From Streptomyces violaceorubidus (GTDB taxonomy: Bacteria > Actinomycetota > Actinomycetes > Streptomycetales > Streptomycetaceae): a stretch of DNA of 64,000 bases. This document shows, piece after piece, positions 17,301-27,067 of this stretch (position 1 is its first letter; every line of letters begins with the position of its first letter). Position numbers and translations under genes: made by a program. The notes below the pieces were generated by a model. The model did no database searches, was not told the origin of the DNA, and saw nothing but the letters and a program-made list of their open reading frames with translations. The stretch is taken from positions 124,001 to 188,000 of the forward strand of contig NZ_JODM01000006.1 in the NCBI RefSeq assembly GCF_000717995.1, read 5' to 3'.

Positions 17301-17859
17301 GGATACCTCCAGGGGGTGGGGACCGGCCCCTTCTCACCGTGGCCCGCGGCGGGCCGCCGCTGCACGGGGCACAGGCCTCGCCCGTCGCGGAACCGCGCGG
17401 TTCCCGGGCCAACCTCGAGCCGGTGCCTCCTCCCAGCCTTCCACTCCCGTTCGGGACCGCGCAACGGCACGGAGCCCGCCGGGGTACCCGCCAGGTCGGC
17501 CCCTCCGGTTCCACCGGTCCGGCTGGCCCGTGCGGACCGACCCGGCACCGGCGGCGCGTCCGGCTCCGGCCCGCCACCCGACCGCCCACCGAGGGCGCGC
17601 CCGACTCGCCCGACCCGTCCGGCGGCACCGCCCGGTGCTCGACCTGGCCCGAGCAGGATGGCTTCGGACGGCCGGCCCGTCTCCGGCCGGCCCGTCTCCG
17701 GCCGGCCCGTCTCCGGCCGGCCCCTCTCCGGTCGCCCCGTCTGCGGGCGACCCCGGCCCGAGCCGACCCCGGCCCGAGCCGACCCCGGCCGGACCGGCCA
17801 CCCTGTCCGGAACCAGCCCGTCCGGAACCAGCCCGTCCCGACGGAGTAGTGCGCCGTGG
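17301..17859. other. Gene-free 560-bp stretch with minisatellite repeats
   Basis: No convincing gene occurs between the DUF5709 start and the end of the ABC exporter gene. Every frame here codes for Arg/Gly/Pro low-complexity sequence. The right half is a patchwork of short tandem repeats (see separate entry). The left half would have to contain the DUF5709 promoter; the only A/T-richer part lies close to 17270-17290. Confidence 0.6.
17670..17834. repeat. Three adjacent short tandem-repeat arrays
   Basis: Array 1: 15-bp unit GGCCGGCCCGTCTCC, three exact copies (17670-17714), one copy with one change (17715-17729) and one decayed copy to 17744. Array 2: 16-bp unit CCCCGGCCCGAGCCGA, two exact copies (17751-17782) plus a half copy. 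Array 3: 15-bp unit GTCCGGAACCAGCCC, two exact copies (17805-17834). The units are unrelated, so separate slippage events have struck the same spot, immediately downstream of the exporter stop codon. Confidence 0.9.
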
Positions 17860-19641
17860 CTACCCGTGCCAGGACCGCCACAGCGCCGCGTAGGCGCCGT
17901 CCGCCGCGACGAGTTCGTCGTGGCTGCCCAGCTCACAGATCCGGCCGTTCTCGACCACGGCGATGACGTCCGCGTCGTGGGCGGTGTGCAGGCGGTGGGC
18001 GATCGCGATCACCGTGCGTCCGTCCAGGACTCGGGCCAGGGACCGTTCGAGATGGCGTGCGGCCCGTGGGTCGAGCAGGGACGTCGCCTCGTCCAGCACC
18101 AGGGTGTGCGGGTCGGCCAGCACCAGACGGGCCAGCGCGATCTGCTGGGCCTGCGCCGGGGTGAGCGCGAAGCCGCCCGAGCCGACCTCGGTGTCCAGGC
18201 CCTCGTCGAGCCCCCGGGACCAGTCGTCCGCGTCGACCGCGCCCAGCGCCGCCCACAGCTCGGCGTCGGTGGCACCGGTCCTGGCGAGCCGGAGGTTGTC
18301 GCGCAGGGAGCCCACGAAGACGTGGTGCTCCTGGTTGACGAGGGCGACGTGCGAGCGGACCCGCTCCGCGGACATCCGGGACAGTTCCGCGCCGCCCAGG
18401 GTGATCCGGCCCTCGCGAGGACCGTAGATGCCGGCGAGCAGCCGGCCCAGGGTGGACTTGCCGGCGCCCGAGGGCCCGACCAGGGCCAGCCTGCTGCCGG
18501 GGGCGACCTCCAGCGACACCTTGCGCAGCACGTCCACGCCCTCGAGGTAGCCGAAGTGCACGCGGTCGGCGTGCACGTGCCGTCCGTCGGGGGCCAGCGT
18601 GCCGTCACCGGCGTCCGGCTCGATGTCCCGCACGCCCACCAGCCGGGCCAGGGAGACCTGGGCCACCTGCAGCTCGTCGTACCAGCGCAGGATGATGCCG
18701 ACCGGGTCGACGAGCATCTGCGCGATCAGGGCGGCCGTGGTCAGCTGGCCGACCCCGATCCAGCCCTGGAGTACGAAGACACCACCGATGAGCAGAACGG
18801 AGGCGAGCACGGTCACATGGGTGACGTTGATGACGGGGAAGAGCACCGAACGCAGCCAGAGGGTGTACCGCTCCCAGGCCGTCCACTGCCTGATCCGGCG
18901 CTCCGACAGTTCGATGCGACGGGCGTCGAGGCGGTGGGACTCGACGGTGCGTCCGGCGTCCACCGTCTCGGCGAGCGCGGCGGCCACCGCGGCGTACCCG
19001 GCGGCCTCCGAGCGGTAGGCGGAGGGAGCCCGGCGGAAGTACCAGCGGCAGCCGATGACCAGCAGCGGCACCGCGATCAGCACCGCGGGCGCCAGGGGCG
19101 GCGCCGTGACCACCAGGCCGCCGAGCAGCAGCACCACCCACACGGCGCCGATCGCGAGCTGGGGCACGGCCTCGCGCATGGCGTTGGCGAGCCGGTCGAC
19201 GTCCGTGGTGATCCGGGAGAGGAGGTCGCCCGTGCCGGCCCGTTCCAGCACGCCGGGCGGCAGCCCGACCGAACGCACGAGGAAGTCCTCGCGCAGATCG
19301 GCCAGCATCCGCTCGCCGAGCATGGCCCCCCGCAGCCGTACCTCGCGCACGAACACGGCCTGCACCACGAGGGCGAGTACGCAGAGCGTGGTCGTGAGGC
19401 CGAGACGCAGCTCGCGCGCGTCGTCCGAGACCCGCTCCACGAGCCCGCCCAGCAGGTAGGGGCCCGCCATCGAGGCGAGCACGGCGACGGTGTTGACGGT
19501 GACGAGGAAGAGGAAGGCCCGTCGGTGCCGGCGCAGCAGTTCTCCCACGTACGCCCGCACGGTCGGGCGGGCGGCGACGGGCAGGGTGCTGGTCGTCGTG
19601 GGGGCCGCCGGGTCGTAGGACGGTGGGGCGACGCCGATCAT
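17860..19641 (-). CDS. ABC exporter half-transporter with canonical Walker A but degenerate signature
   Basis: A 593-residue half-transporter: a six-helix type I exporter membrane domain (about 40-320) fused to a nucleotide-binding domain. Walker [10 protein letters not shown] is at 389-397, Walker B LVLDEAT with catalytic Glu518, and switch His549 are all intact. The ABC signature, normally LSGGQ, reads LTPAQ (493-497). Its start overlaps the stop of the upstream half-transporter by 4 bp (ATGA), so the two are translated together and most likely form a heterodimer. The canonical P-loop here would pair with the LSGGQ of its partner. Substrate unknown; drug, lipid or peptide export are possible. 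Confidence 0.92.
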   Translation of the reverse strand: MIGVAPPSYDPAAPTTTSTLPVAARPTVRAYVGELLRRHRRAFLFLVTVNTVAVLASMAGPYLLGGLVERVSDDARELRLGLTTTLCVLALVVQAVFVREVRLRGAMLGERMLADLREDFLVRSVGLPPGVLERAGTGDLLSRITTDVDRLANAMREAVPQLAIGAVWVVLLLGGLVVTAPPLAPAVLIAVPLLVIGCRWYFRRAPSAYRSEAAGYAAVAAALAETVDAGRTVESHRLDARRIELSERRIRQWTAWERYTLWLRSVLFPVINVTHVTVLASVLLIGGVFVLQGWIGVGQLTTAALIAQMLVDPVGIILRWYDELQVAQVSLARLVGVRDIEPDAGDGTLAPDGRHVHADRVHFGYLEGVDVLRKVSLEVAPGSRLALVGPSGAGKSTLGRLLAGIYGPREGRITLGGAELSRMSAERVRSHVALVNQEHHVFVGSLRDNLRLARTGATDAELWAALGAVDADDWSRGLDEGLDTEVGSGGFALTPAQAQQIALARLVLADPHTLVLDEATSLLDPRAARHLERSLARVLDGRTVIAIAHRLHTAHDADVIAVVENGRICELGSHDELVAADGAYAALWRSWHG

Positions 19642-21512
19642 GCCGTCTCCTCGATCTCTTCCAGTCGGTGCAGTACGTCGTCACTCAGGTCGCCGTCGTG
19701 GTCATCGACGCGGCCGTCGCCGGTGAGGGGCCGTGCCGGCTTTCCGCCGGCCGGTACGGCCTCCGGGTGCGCCGCGCTCTCCTCGTCGGTCTCGCGGGTC
19801 ACCACCGCCCGGTACCGGGGCTCGGTGTGCAGCAGCTCCCGGTGGGCGCCGACCGCGGCGACCTCGCCGTCGTGCAGGAACACGATCCGGTCCGCGCGGT
19901 CGAGCAGCAGCGGCGACGAGGTGAACACCACCGTGGTGCGCCCCGCGCGCAGGGCCCGTACGCCGTCCGCGATCCGCGCCTCGGTGTGGGAGTCGACGGC
20001 CGAGGTCGGTTCGTCGAGGACCAGCGCCTCCGGGTCGGTGATCAGGGACCGGGCCAGTGCCAGCCGCTGGCGCTGGCCGCCCGACAACGACCGGCCCCGC
20101 TCGGTGATGCGGGCGTCCATGGGGTCGTCGCCGCCGAGCGAGCCCTGCCCGAGGGCCGTCAACACGTCACCGCACTGGGCGGCGGCCAAGGCGTCCTCGG
20201 CGGCAACGGCACCGGACGCGGGCACGTCCAGCAGCTCGCGCAGCGTTCCGGAGAGCAGTACCGGGTCCTTGTCCTGCACCAGGACCGCGGTGCGTGCGGA
20301 CTTCAGAGGCAGCTCGTCCAGTGGCACCCCGCCCAGCAGGGCCGACACACCCTGCTCCGAGGGGTGCCCACCGAGCCGCTCCGCCAGCCGCCCGGCCGTG
20401 TCCGGGTCTCCGCACACCACGGCGGTGAGCCGGCCCGCCGGAGCCAGCAGGCCCGTGGCCGGGTCGTACAGGTCCCCGGTGGGGACCTCGGCGGCGCGCG
20501 AACCCCCGGTGTCCGTGGCACGTTCCAGGGACAGTACGCGCGCCGCCCGCTTGGCCGAGGGCCGGGAGAAGGAGTACGCCATGGCGATCTCCTCGAAGTG
20601 CCGCAGAGGGTAGGTGAGGATCATGACGGAGCTGTAGACGGTGACGAGTTCGCCGACGCCGATGCGGCCCTCGCGGGCCAGGTGCACGCCGTGCCACACC
20701 ACCGCGATCAGCAGCAGCCCCGGCAGCAGCACCTGGATCGCGGAGATCAGGGACCACATGCGGGCGCTGCGCACGGCCGCGTGGCGCACCTCCTGGGAGG
20801 CGGTGCGGTAGCGGTCCAGGAAGAGTTCCTCGCCGCCGATGCCGCGCAGCACGCGCAGCCCGGCAACGGTGTCGGAGGCCAGTTCGGTGGCGCGGCCGGC
20901 CTTGTCGCGCTGGACGTCGGCCCGCCGGGTGGCGCGGGGCAGCAGGGGCAGCACGGCGAGGGCCAGGACGGGCAGACCCACGATCACGACGACACCGAGC
21001 GCCGGCTGGTAGACGACCAGGGCCACGCAGACCAGTACGACGGTGAGCGCGGCAGCGGTGAAGCGGGAGACGGCCTCCACGAACCAGCCGATCTTCTCGA
21101 CGTCGCCGGTGGACACGGCCACGACCTCACCGGCCGCCACGCGCCGGGTCAGGGCCGAGCCCAGCACCGCTGTCTTGCGGGCCAGCAGTTGCTGGACGCG
21201 GGCCGCTGCGGTGATCCAGTTGGTGACGGCGGAGCGGTGCAGGAAGGTGTCGCCGAGGGCATTGCCGACGCAACACACGACCATGACGCCGCCCGCGACA
21301 GCGAGCCTGCTGCCGGAGCGGTCGACGACCGCCTGGACGGCGAGACCGACACAGAAGGGCAGGGCGGAGACGGAGGCGAAGTGCAGCAGGCCCCAGGCCA
21401 GTGACTTGAGTTGGCCACCGAGCTGGTTGCGGAACAGCCACCACAGGAATCGGGGGCCCGAGCGTGCGTCCGGCACACCCGGGTCGGGATACGGAAGGTC
21501 TTGGATCTGCAT
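19638..21512 (-). CDS. ABC exporter half-transporter with degenerate Walker A
   Basis: A 624-residue partner half-transporter with a membrane domain (about 40-310) and nucleotide-binding domain. The P-loop is degenerate: CGDPDTAGR at 367-375 lacks the GKS/T. The signature LSGGQ (476-480) and Walker B with Glu501 are canonical, but the switch His is replaced (FTSSPLLL where AHRL is expected, about 532). Together with the downstream protein this gives one consensus ATP site and one dead site. A roughly 45-residue polar tail follows the nucleotide-binding domain. It is first in a two-gene operon; 233 bp separate it from the divergent L,D-transpeptidase gene. Confidence 0.92.
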   Translation of the reverse strand: MQIQDLPYPDPGVPDARSGPRFLWWLFRNQLGGQLKSLAWGLLHFASVSALPFCVGLAVQAVVDRSGSRLAVAGGVMVVCCVGNALGDTFLHRSAVTNWITAAARVQQLLARKTAVLGSALTRRVAAGEVVAVSTGDVEKIGWFVEAVSRFTAAALTVVLVCVALVVYQPALGVVVIVGLPVLALAVLPLLPRATRRADVQRDKAGRATELASDTVAGLRVLRGIGGEELFLDRYRTASQEVRHAAVRSARMWSLISAIQVLLPGLLLIAVVWHGVHLAREGRIGVGELVTVYSSVMILTYPLRHFEEIAMAYSFSRPSAKRAARVLSLERATDTGGSRAAEVPTGDLYDPATGLLAPAGRLTAVVCGDPDTAGRLAERLGGHPSEQGVSALLGGVPLDELPLKSARTAVLVQDKDPVLLSGTLRELLDVPASGAVAAEDALAAAQCGDVLTALGQGSLGGDDPMDARITERGRSLSGGQRQRLALARSLITDPEALVLDEPTSAVDSHTEARIADGVRALRAGRTTVVFTSSPLLLDRADRIVFLHDGEVAAVGAHRELLHTEPRYRAVVTRETDEESAAHPEAVPAGGKPARPLTGDGRVDDHDGDLSDDVLHRLEEIEETA

Positions 21513-21745
21513 GACGTCCCAGTGGCTCGTGTCAGGGGGTGCCGTTGCTATGCGGCATCAAGAGGCTGCAAACCGTGACAGGTTCGCGTCGTCACGTGCC
21601 CAAAATCAAGCGGTTTTCCGCGAGGGGGTACGAATCCGGCTGCGCTCCGCCGGACGGCCTCCGCACGCTCCCGCAGCGGCCCGTCCGCGCCCGCCCGCAG
21701 CGGTCCTGACGGCAAGCCCGCGGGGAGTGGTGCGACGATGGACGG

Positions 21746-22501
21746 ATGGCACGTGGTGGTGGACGGCGTACGGCGGTCGCGGCGGCGGCCCTTGGATCCC
21801 TGATGGCGGTGACGGTGCTGTCCGCCTGCGGCGGCCCGTCGGGGGACGGGGCGGACTCTCGGGCGAGCGGACCCCCGGGCGAGGGCCGCAACGGCGTGGC
21901 GAGCGATCCCACGAGGATCCCCGGCGTCGGCGACGGGTTCCAGAGGCGCATCCCCGGCGACTCGCGCCAGGTCGTCGTGGTCTACGGAGACGGCAGGGAC
22001 TCGGCCGACTCCACGGTCGTCTTCTACACGAAGCAGGGCTCCGCCTGGCACCGCGCCCGGAGTTGGGCGGCGCACAACGGAACCAAGGGGTGGACGACCG
22101 ACCATCACGAGAACGACAAGCGCAGCCCGGTCGGTGTGTTCACACTCAGCGACGCGGGCGGTGTGCTCCCGGACCCGGACCCCGCCCCGGGCGCCGGCCT
22201 GCCGTACAGCAGGTCCGCCGACATCGCGGCACCGCGGTGGTGGGCGAAGGCGTACTGGCACGACTTCGACTACGTCATCGCCATCGACTACAACCGTGTC
22301 AAAGGCACCCCGCCGAACGATCCGACCCGCCCCGAGGGGACCTCGAAGGGCGGTTCGATCTGGCTGCACATGGACCACGGCAGTGGTACGTCGGCCTGCG
22401 TCAGCCTGCCCAAGCAGGCGATGGAGTACCTGCTGCGCACGTTGGATCCGGACCGCCATCCCGTGGTGGTGATGGGGGACAAGGCGCACCTGAAGGCCTG
22501 A
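21746..22501 (+). CDS. L,D-transpeptidase (YkuD-type) lipoprotein
   Basis: A 251-residue cell-wall enzyme. Residues 1-28 are a lipoprotein signal with lipobox LSAC (Cys28), followed by a 40-residue Gly/Ser/Asp-rich spacer. The YkuD catalytic signature is WLHMDHGSGTSACVSLP, with His208, His211 and Cys218. L,D-transpeptidases make 3-3 peptidoglycan cross-links or attach proteins to peptidoglycan. Conserved RSPVGVFTLSDAGG (127-140) is typical of the family. A short inverted repeat follows the stop. ATG 21746 has only a distant GGGGAG, so a different start remains possible. Confidence 0.88.
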   Translation: MARGGGRRTAVAAAALGSLMAVTVLSACGGPSGDGADSRASGPPGEGRNGVASDPTRIPGVGDGFQRRIPGDSRQVVVVYGDGRDSADSTVVFYTKQGSAWHRARSWAAHNGTKGWTTDHHENDKRSPVGVFTLSDAGGVLPDPDPAPGAGLPYSRSADIAAPRWWAKAYWHDFDYVIAIDYNRVKGTPPNDPTRPEGTSKGGSIWLHMDHGSGTSACVSLPKQAMEYLLRTLDPDRHPVVVMGDKAHLKA

Positions 22502-22543
22502 GTCCGGGCTTGCCGGCTTCCCGGGCTTCCCGGGCACCGGACT
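22501..22543. terminator. Possible bidirectional terminator hairpin
   Basis: AGTCCGG (22501-22507) and CCGGACT (22537-22543) are reverse complements enclosing a repeated GGCTTCCCGGGCTTCCCGGGC-type core that can pair further. It sits between the converging L,D-transpeptidase and MarR genes. There is no T-run, as is common in streptomycetes. Confidence 0.45.
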
Positions 22544-22551
22544 GCTCGGAT

Positions 22552-23013
22552 TCACGCCGTCCGGCGGCCCTGGTCGATGTCGGGCCCGTCGATCAGGGTG
22601 TCCAGCAGCCCGCCCAGCACCGTGCGCTGCTCGTCCGTGAGCGGGGCCAGGATCTCCTCGGCGGCGCACCGGCGGGCACCGCGCAGTTCCCCGAGTGCCG
22701 CGCGTCCGTCGTCGGTCAACTCGATCCGGATGACCCGGCGGTTGGCGGGATCCGGGACACGGCGCACCTTCCCGGCGGCTTCCAGCCCGTCGACCAGCGT
22801 CGTCACCGCCCGAGGCACGACCTCCAGGCGCTCGGCGAGGTCCGCCATGCGCGGCGGCGAGCCGTAGTGCGCCAGCGTGCGCAGCAGCCGGGACTGTGCC
22901 GGGGTGATGCCGAGGTCGCGGTGCTCGAGATGGCGCTTCTGGATGCGGTGCACCCGGCGGGTGAGCCGCAGCAGCTGCTCGGCGAGCAGGCCGTCGGGAT
23001 CGGGGGCGGTCAT
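22552..23013 (-). CDS. MarR-family transcriptional regulator
   Basis: A 153-residue winged-helix regulator. The recognition region GSPPRMADLAERLEVVPRAVTTLVDGLEAAGKVRRVPDPANRRV (residues about 51-94) has the typical MarR wing with DPANRR, and flanking helices form the dimerisation domain. It diverges from the ABC exporter gene at 23161; the shared 147-bp intergenic region contains a CATTGT/ACAATG inverted repeat that is a likely operator. By analogy with other MarR/ABC pairs it probably represses itself and the exporter and responds to a ligand carried by that exporter. Confidence 0.9.
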   Translation of the reverse strand: MTAPDPDGLLAEQLLRLTRRVHRIQKRHLEHRDLGITPAQSRLLRTLAHYGSPPRMADLAERLEVVPRAVTTLVDGLEAAGKVRRVPDPANRRVIRIELTDDGRAALGELRGARRCAAEEILAPLTDEQRTVLGGLLDTLIDGPDIDQGRRTA

Positions 23014-23038
23014 GGGGGAACAATATCAGGATGATGTT

Positions 23039-23061
23039 CATTGTGAGTATAGGTAACAATG
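23039..23061. promoter_or_regulatory. Candidate MarR operator
   Basis: CATTGT (23039-23044) and ACAATG (23056-23061) form a perfect inverted repeat with an 11-bp spacer, in the A/T-rich centre of the marR/ABC intergenic region. A -10-like TATACT reads leftward within the spacer (about 23046-23051), so a protein bound here would block the marR promoter. Confidence 0.55.
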
Positions 23062-23160
23062 ACCTATGATCCGTAAGGTCCGCGAATGCCTGCGGCAGGC
23101 CCCGGGGTCTGCGCTCCACGCGACCTCGCAGACCTCCCCTCGCCCCCTCCGAAGGAGCCC

Positions 23161-24963
23161 ATGCACCCCGATCGCGAATCCGCCTGGACCGCACCCGCCG
23201 ACGCCGGGGAACACCCCCGGCAGGTGCGCCGCATCCTCAAGCTGTTCCGCCCCTACCGAGGCCGCCTCGCGGTCGTCGGCCTGCTGGTCGGCGCCGCGTC
23301 CCTGGTGTCGGTCGCCACGCCCTTCCTGCTCAAGGAGATCCTCGACGTCGCCATCCCCGAGGGGCGCACGGGCCTGCTGAGCCTGCTCGCCCTCGGCATG
23401 ATCTTCGGTGCCGTCCTCACCAGCGTCTTCGGTGTGCTGCAGACCCTGATCTCCACGACCGTGGGCCAGCGCGTCATGCACGACCTGCGCACCGCCGTCT
23501 ACGGACGGCTCCAGCAGATGTCCCTCGCCTTCTTCACCCGCACCCGCACCGGCGAGGTCCAGTCCCGCATCGCCAACGACATCGGCGGCATGCAGGCCAC
23601 CGTCACCTCCACGGCGACCTCCCTGGTGTCCAACCTCACCAGCGTGGTCGCCACGATCGTCGCCATGGTCGTCCTCGACTGGCGCCTCACCGTCGTCTCG
23701 TTGCTCCTCCTCCCGGTCTTCGTGTGGATCAGCCGCCGCGTCGGCAGGGAGCGCAGGAAGATCACCACCCGACGGCAGAAGCGGATGGCGGCGATGGCCG
23801 CCACGGTCACCGAGTCGCTCTCCGTCAGCGGAATCCTGCTCGGCCGCACCATGGGCCGTTCCGACTCGCTCACCCGCGCCTTCGCCGACGAGTCCGAGAG
23901 CCTGGTCGACCTGGAAGTGAGGTCGAACATGGCGGGCCGCTGGCGGATGGCCGTCATCACGATCGTCATGGCCGCGATGCCGGCCGTCATCTACTGGACC
24001 GCGGGCATCGCCCTGCAACTCGGCGGCCCCGACGTCTCCCTCGGCACGATCGTGGCGTTCGTCTCCCTCCAGCAGGGGCTGTTCCGTCCGACCGTGAGCC
24101 TGCTGTCGACGGGGGTGCAGATCCAGACCTCGCTCGCGCTCTTCCAGCGCATCTTCGAGTACCTCGACCTGCCGATCGACATCACCGAGCGGCAGGACCC
24201 CGTCCACCTCGACCACGTCAAGGGCGAGGTCCGCTTCGAGAACGTCGAGTTCGGCTACGAGGGCAAGGGCGGCCCGGTGCTCGACGGCATCGACATCACC
24301 GTCCCCGCAGGCAGCAGTCTCGCCGTCGTCGGTCCCACCGGCGCGGGCAAGTCCACGCTCGGCCACCTGGTGCCACGGCTGTACGACGTGACCGGTGGCC
24401 GGGTCACCCTCGACGGGGTGGACGTGCGCGACCTCGACTTCGACACCCTGGCCCGTGCGGTCGGCGTCGTCTCGCAGGAGACGTACCTCTTCCACGCCTC
24501 CGTCGCCGAGAACCTGCGCTTCGCCAAGCCGGACGCCACGGACGAGGAGTTGGAGGCGGCGGCGAGGGCGGCCCAGATCCACGACCACATCGCTGCCCTG
24601 CCCGACGGCTACGACACCGTGGTCGGCGAGCGCGGCCACCGTTTCTCCGGCGGCGAGAAGCAGCGCCTGGCCATCGCCCGCACCATCCTGCGCGACCCGC
24701 CCGTCCTCGTCCTGGACGAGGCGACGAGCGCCCTGGACACCCGTACCGAGGCCGCTGTGCAGGGCGCCATCGACGCCCTGTCCGCCAACCGCACCACGAT
24801 CACCATCGCGCACCGCCTCTCCACCGTCCAAGGTGCCGACCGGATCGTGGTCCTCGACTCCGGACGCCCGGCAGAACAGGGCACGCACGAGGCGTTGCTG
24901 GCGCAGGACGGGAGGTATGCCGCGCTGGTCCGCCGGGACGCCCGACTGGAGCCGACAAGATGA
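23161..24963 (+). CDS. ABC multidrug-type exporter (homodimeric)
   Basis: A 600-residue half-transporter with a six-helix membrane domain (about 30-320) and a complete nucleotide-binding domain: Walker A GPTGAGKST at 391-399, Q-loop VVSQETYLFHAS, signature FSGGE at 495-499, Walker [12 protein letters not shown] and switch AHRLSTVQ. All catalytic elements are present, so it can work as a homodimer, unlike the two-gene exporter to its left. AAGGAG six bases before ATG 23161 sets the start. The likely role is efflux of lipophilic drugs or lipids, under the divergent MarR regulator. Confidence 0.93.
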   Translation: MHPDRESAWTAPADAGEHPRQVRRILKLFRPYRGRLAVVGLLVGAASLVSVATPFLLKEILDVAIPEGRTGLLSLLALGMIFGAVLTSVFGVLQTLISTTVGQRVMHDLRTAVYGRLQQMSLAFFTRTRTGEVQSRIANDIGGMQATVTSTATSLVSNLTSVVATIVAMVVLDWRLTVVSLLLLPVFVWISRRVGRERRKITTRRQKRMAAMAATVTESLSVSGILLGRTMGRSDSLTRAFADESESLVDLEVRSNMAGRWRMAVITIVMAAMPAVIYWTAGIALQLGGPDVSLGTIVAFVSLQQGLFRPTVSLLSTGVQIQTSLALFQRIFEYLDLPIDITERQDPVHLDHVKGEVRFENVEFGYEGKGGPVLDGIDITVPAGSSLAVVGPTGAGKSTLGHLVPRLYDVTGGRVTLDGVDVRDLDFDTLARAVGVVSQETYLFHASVAENLRFAKPDATDEELEAAARAAQIHDHIAALPDGYDTVVGERGHRFSGGEKQRLAIARTILRDPPVLVLDEATSALDTRTEAAVQGAIDALSANRTTITIAHRLSTVQGADRIVVLDSGRPAEQGTHEALLAQDGRYAALVRRDARLEPTR

Positions 24964-25006
24964 CGATATGCCGGGTTTGCTGTCATATGGGGGTTACCGT
25001 GCCCGC

Positions 25007-25975
25007 ATGCAGATGAACACTCCGCCACGGAGCGCGAGAAGCGTGCGAAGCGTGAGAAGCGCGACGAGTGCCAGAGGTCCCAGGGGGAGCCTCAGTGGCT
25101 CCACCGGCCTCAGAGGTCCCAGAAGCCCGAGAGGCCCCAGAAGAACGATCCGGCTGACGCGCCGGGGCCGTATCGCCCTGATCGCGGTCGGCGCCGTCGT
25201 CGCCGGCACCGCGGTGGCGGTGCCGTTGCTGACGACGGACGAGGAGGGCGAGTCCCGCCCCACCTCCCTGGTGATCCCGGAGGGCCGGCGCGCGACCCAG
25301 GTCTACGGGGCCGTCGACAAGGCCCTCGCCCTGCCCGCGGGCACCACCAAGAAGTCCCTGGCCAAGGCCAACCTCAAGCTGCCCAACGACGCCGAGGGCA
25401 ACCCCGAGGGCTATCTCTTCCCCGCGACCTACCCGCTGGGCGAGAACCCGACCCCGGAGAAGCTGCTGACCGCCATGGTCGACACGGCGAACAAGAAGTT
25501 CACCGGCGCGCCGGTCGCCGCGGGCGCCCAGCGCAACGCGCTGAACGTCTACCAGGCGGTCACCATCGCCAGCATCGTGCAGGCGGAGGCCGCCACCGCG
25601 GAGGACATGGGCAAGGTCGCCCGGGTGATCTTCAACCGGCTGGAACGCGGCATGCCGTTGCAGATGGACTCCACCATCAACTACGCCCTGGGCCGTTCCA
25701 CCCTGAGGACCACCGACCGGGACACGAAGATCGACAGTCCTTACAACTCGTACCAGCGCATGGGGCTGCCGCCCACCCCCATCGCCAATCCGGGCGACGA
25801 GGCGATGAGCGCCGCGATCAACCCGACCCCCGGTGACTGGCTCTACTTCGTCACGGTCAAGCCGGGCGACACGCGCTTCACCGCCGACTACGCCGAACAC
25901 CGGCGCAACGTCGACGAGTTCAACCGCCTCCAGCAGAGCGCCTCGAAGCAGGCCGAGACCGAGGCCGCCAAGTGA
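25007..25975 (+). CDS. Endolytic transglycosylase MltG-like protein
   Basis: A 322-residue membrane-anchored protein of the MltG/YceG family. A basic, Arg/Ser/Gly-rich cytoplasmic leader with tandem-like SVRSVRS and GPRGS/GPRSPRG repeats precedes one transmembrane helix (about 53-72). The catalytic region holds VTIASIVQAEAAT with the family Glu, QMDSTINYALG, and PYNSYQRMGLPPTPIANPG. MltG cuts nascent peptidoglycan glycan strands. The LysM-like portion before the catalytic core is short (about 80-150), so this is probably a second, smaller copy rather than the housekeeping MltG. ATG 25007 is chosen over 24968 because the shorter product begins as in other family members. Confidence 0.85.
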   Translation: MQMNTPPRSARSVRSVRSATSARGPRGSLSGSTGLRGPRSPRGPRRTIRLTRRGRIALIAVGAVVAGTAVAVPLLTTDEEGESRPTSLVIPEGRRATQVYGAVDKALALPAGTTKKSLAKANLKLPNDAEGNPEGYLFPATYPLGENPTPEKLLTAMVDTANKKFTGAPVAAGAQRNALNVYQAVTIASIVQAEAATAEDMGKVARVIFNRLERGMPLQMDSTINYALGRSTLRTTDRDTKIDSPYNSYQRMGLPPTPIANPGDEAMSAAINPTPGDWLYFVTVKPGDTRFTADYAEHRRNVDEFNRLQQSASKQAETEAAK

Positions 25976-25987
25976 CCGGTCGGGGCG

Positions 25988-27067
25988 TCACGCGGCGACC
26001 GGGTCCCCCTCGGCCAGCAGCCGCCTGATGTCCCGCACGGCCGCGCGCCCCGCCCGGTTGGCGCCGATGGTGCTGGCGGAGGGGCCGTAGCCGACGAGGT
26101 GGATCCGCGGGTCGGCGACCGCGCGCGTCCCCTCGACCCGGATACCGCCACCCTGCTCGCGCAGCCGCAGCGGCCTGAGATGGTCGACGGCGGCCCGGAA
26201 TCCGGTCGCCCACAGGATGACGTCCGCGGCCACCCGCCGTCCGCCGTTCCACTCCACCCCCTCGGGCGTGATCCGGTCGAACATGGGCTGCCGGTCCAGC
26301 ACCCCGGACTCCAGTCCGGCCCGGACCGCGTCGTTCAGCGGCAGCCCGGTCACCGACACGACGCTCTTCGGCGGCAGCCCCTGCCGCACCCGCTCCTCCA
26401 CGAGCGCCACCGCCGCCCGGCCTGCGTCCTCGTCGAAGGGCCCCTCGCGGAAGACGGGGGGCCTCCTGGTCACCCAGGTGGTGGCCGCCGCGTACGGGCC
26501 GATCTCCAGCAGGTGCTGCGTCCCCGAGGCGCCACCGCCCACCACGATCACCCGCCGGCCGGCGAACTCCTCGGGTCCGGCGTACTGCGCGGTGTGCAAC
26601 TGCCGTCCCCGGAAGGTCTGCTGCCCCGGATAGCGCGGCCAGAAGGGCCGGTCCCAGGTGCCGGTCGCGTTGATCAGCGCACGCGTCGACCAGGAACCGG
26701 CCGACGTCTCGACGAGCAGCCGCCCGCCCGTCCCCTCGCGCACGGCCCGCACGTCGACCGGCCGCAGCACCCGCAGGTCGAAGGTCCGCTCGTAGTCCGC
26801 GAAGTACCCGCTCACCACCTCGGCGGACGGCCGCGCCGGATCCGCGCCGGTCAGCTCCATCCCGGGCAGGGCGTGCATCCCGTGCACCTTGCCGTACGTC
26901 AGAGACGGCCAGCGGAACTGCCAGGCGCCGCCGGGCCCGGGGGAGTGGTCGAGCACCACGAAGTCGCGCTCGGGCTCGAACCCCGTGCGCCGCAGGTGAT
27001 AGGCGGCGGCGAGCCCGGCCTGACCGGCACCGATGACGACGACCTCGACCTCGCGCGTGTTGTTCAC
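25988..27067 (-). CDS. Flavin-containing monooxygenase (ArsO/CzcO-like)
   Basis: A 359-residue FAD/NADPH oxidoreductase. The FAD dinucleotide motif GAGQAG is at residues 13-18; a second Rossmann motif VVGGGASG binds NAD(P)H; the class B-type stretch is replaced by FRGRQLHTAQY, and ATGF (LWATGFRAAVDHL) near the C-terminus is conserved in flavin monooxygenases. Similar proteins are called ArsO or CzcO-like, but no arsenic-resistance genes adjoin, so the substrate is open. It converges on the MltG-like gene (12-bp gap) and diverges from yjbQ (55 bp). GTG 27067 is the best start. Confidence 0.85.
   Translation of the reverse strand: MNNTREVEVVVIGAGQAGLAAAYHLRRTGFEPERDFVVLDHSPGPGGAWQFRWPSLTYGKVHGMHALPGMELTGADPARPSAEVVSGYFADYERTFDLRVLRPVDVRAVREGTGGRLLVETSAGSWSTRALINATGTWDRPFWPRYPGQQTFRGRQLHTAQYAGPEEFAGRRVIVVGGGASGTQHLLEIGPYAAATTWVTRRPPVFREGPFDEDAGRAAVALVEERVRQGLPPKSVVSVTGLPLNDAVRAGLESGVLDRQPMFDRITPEGVEWNGGRRVAADVILWATGFRAAVDHLRPLRLREQGGGIRVEGTRAVADPRIHLVGYGPSASTIGANRAGRAAVRDIRRLLAEGDPVAA

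Noticed and set aside
12687..17849. A 1720-codon open frame on the + strand
   Set aside because: It runs antisense to the helicase, L31 and DUF5709 genes and has no recognisable domain. Long antisense frames are expected at this G+C content.
17297..17881. Leftward frame coding a repeat-rich GRPETGRPETG protein
   Set aside because: The repetitive protein is only the translation of the minisatellites; there is no ribosome site or conserved block.
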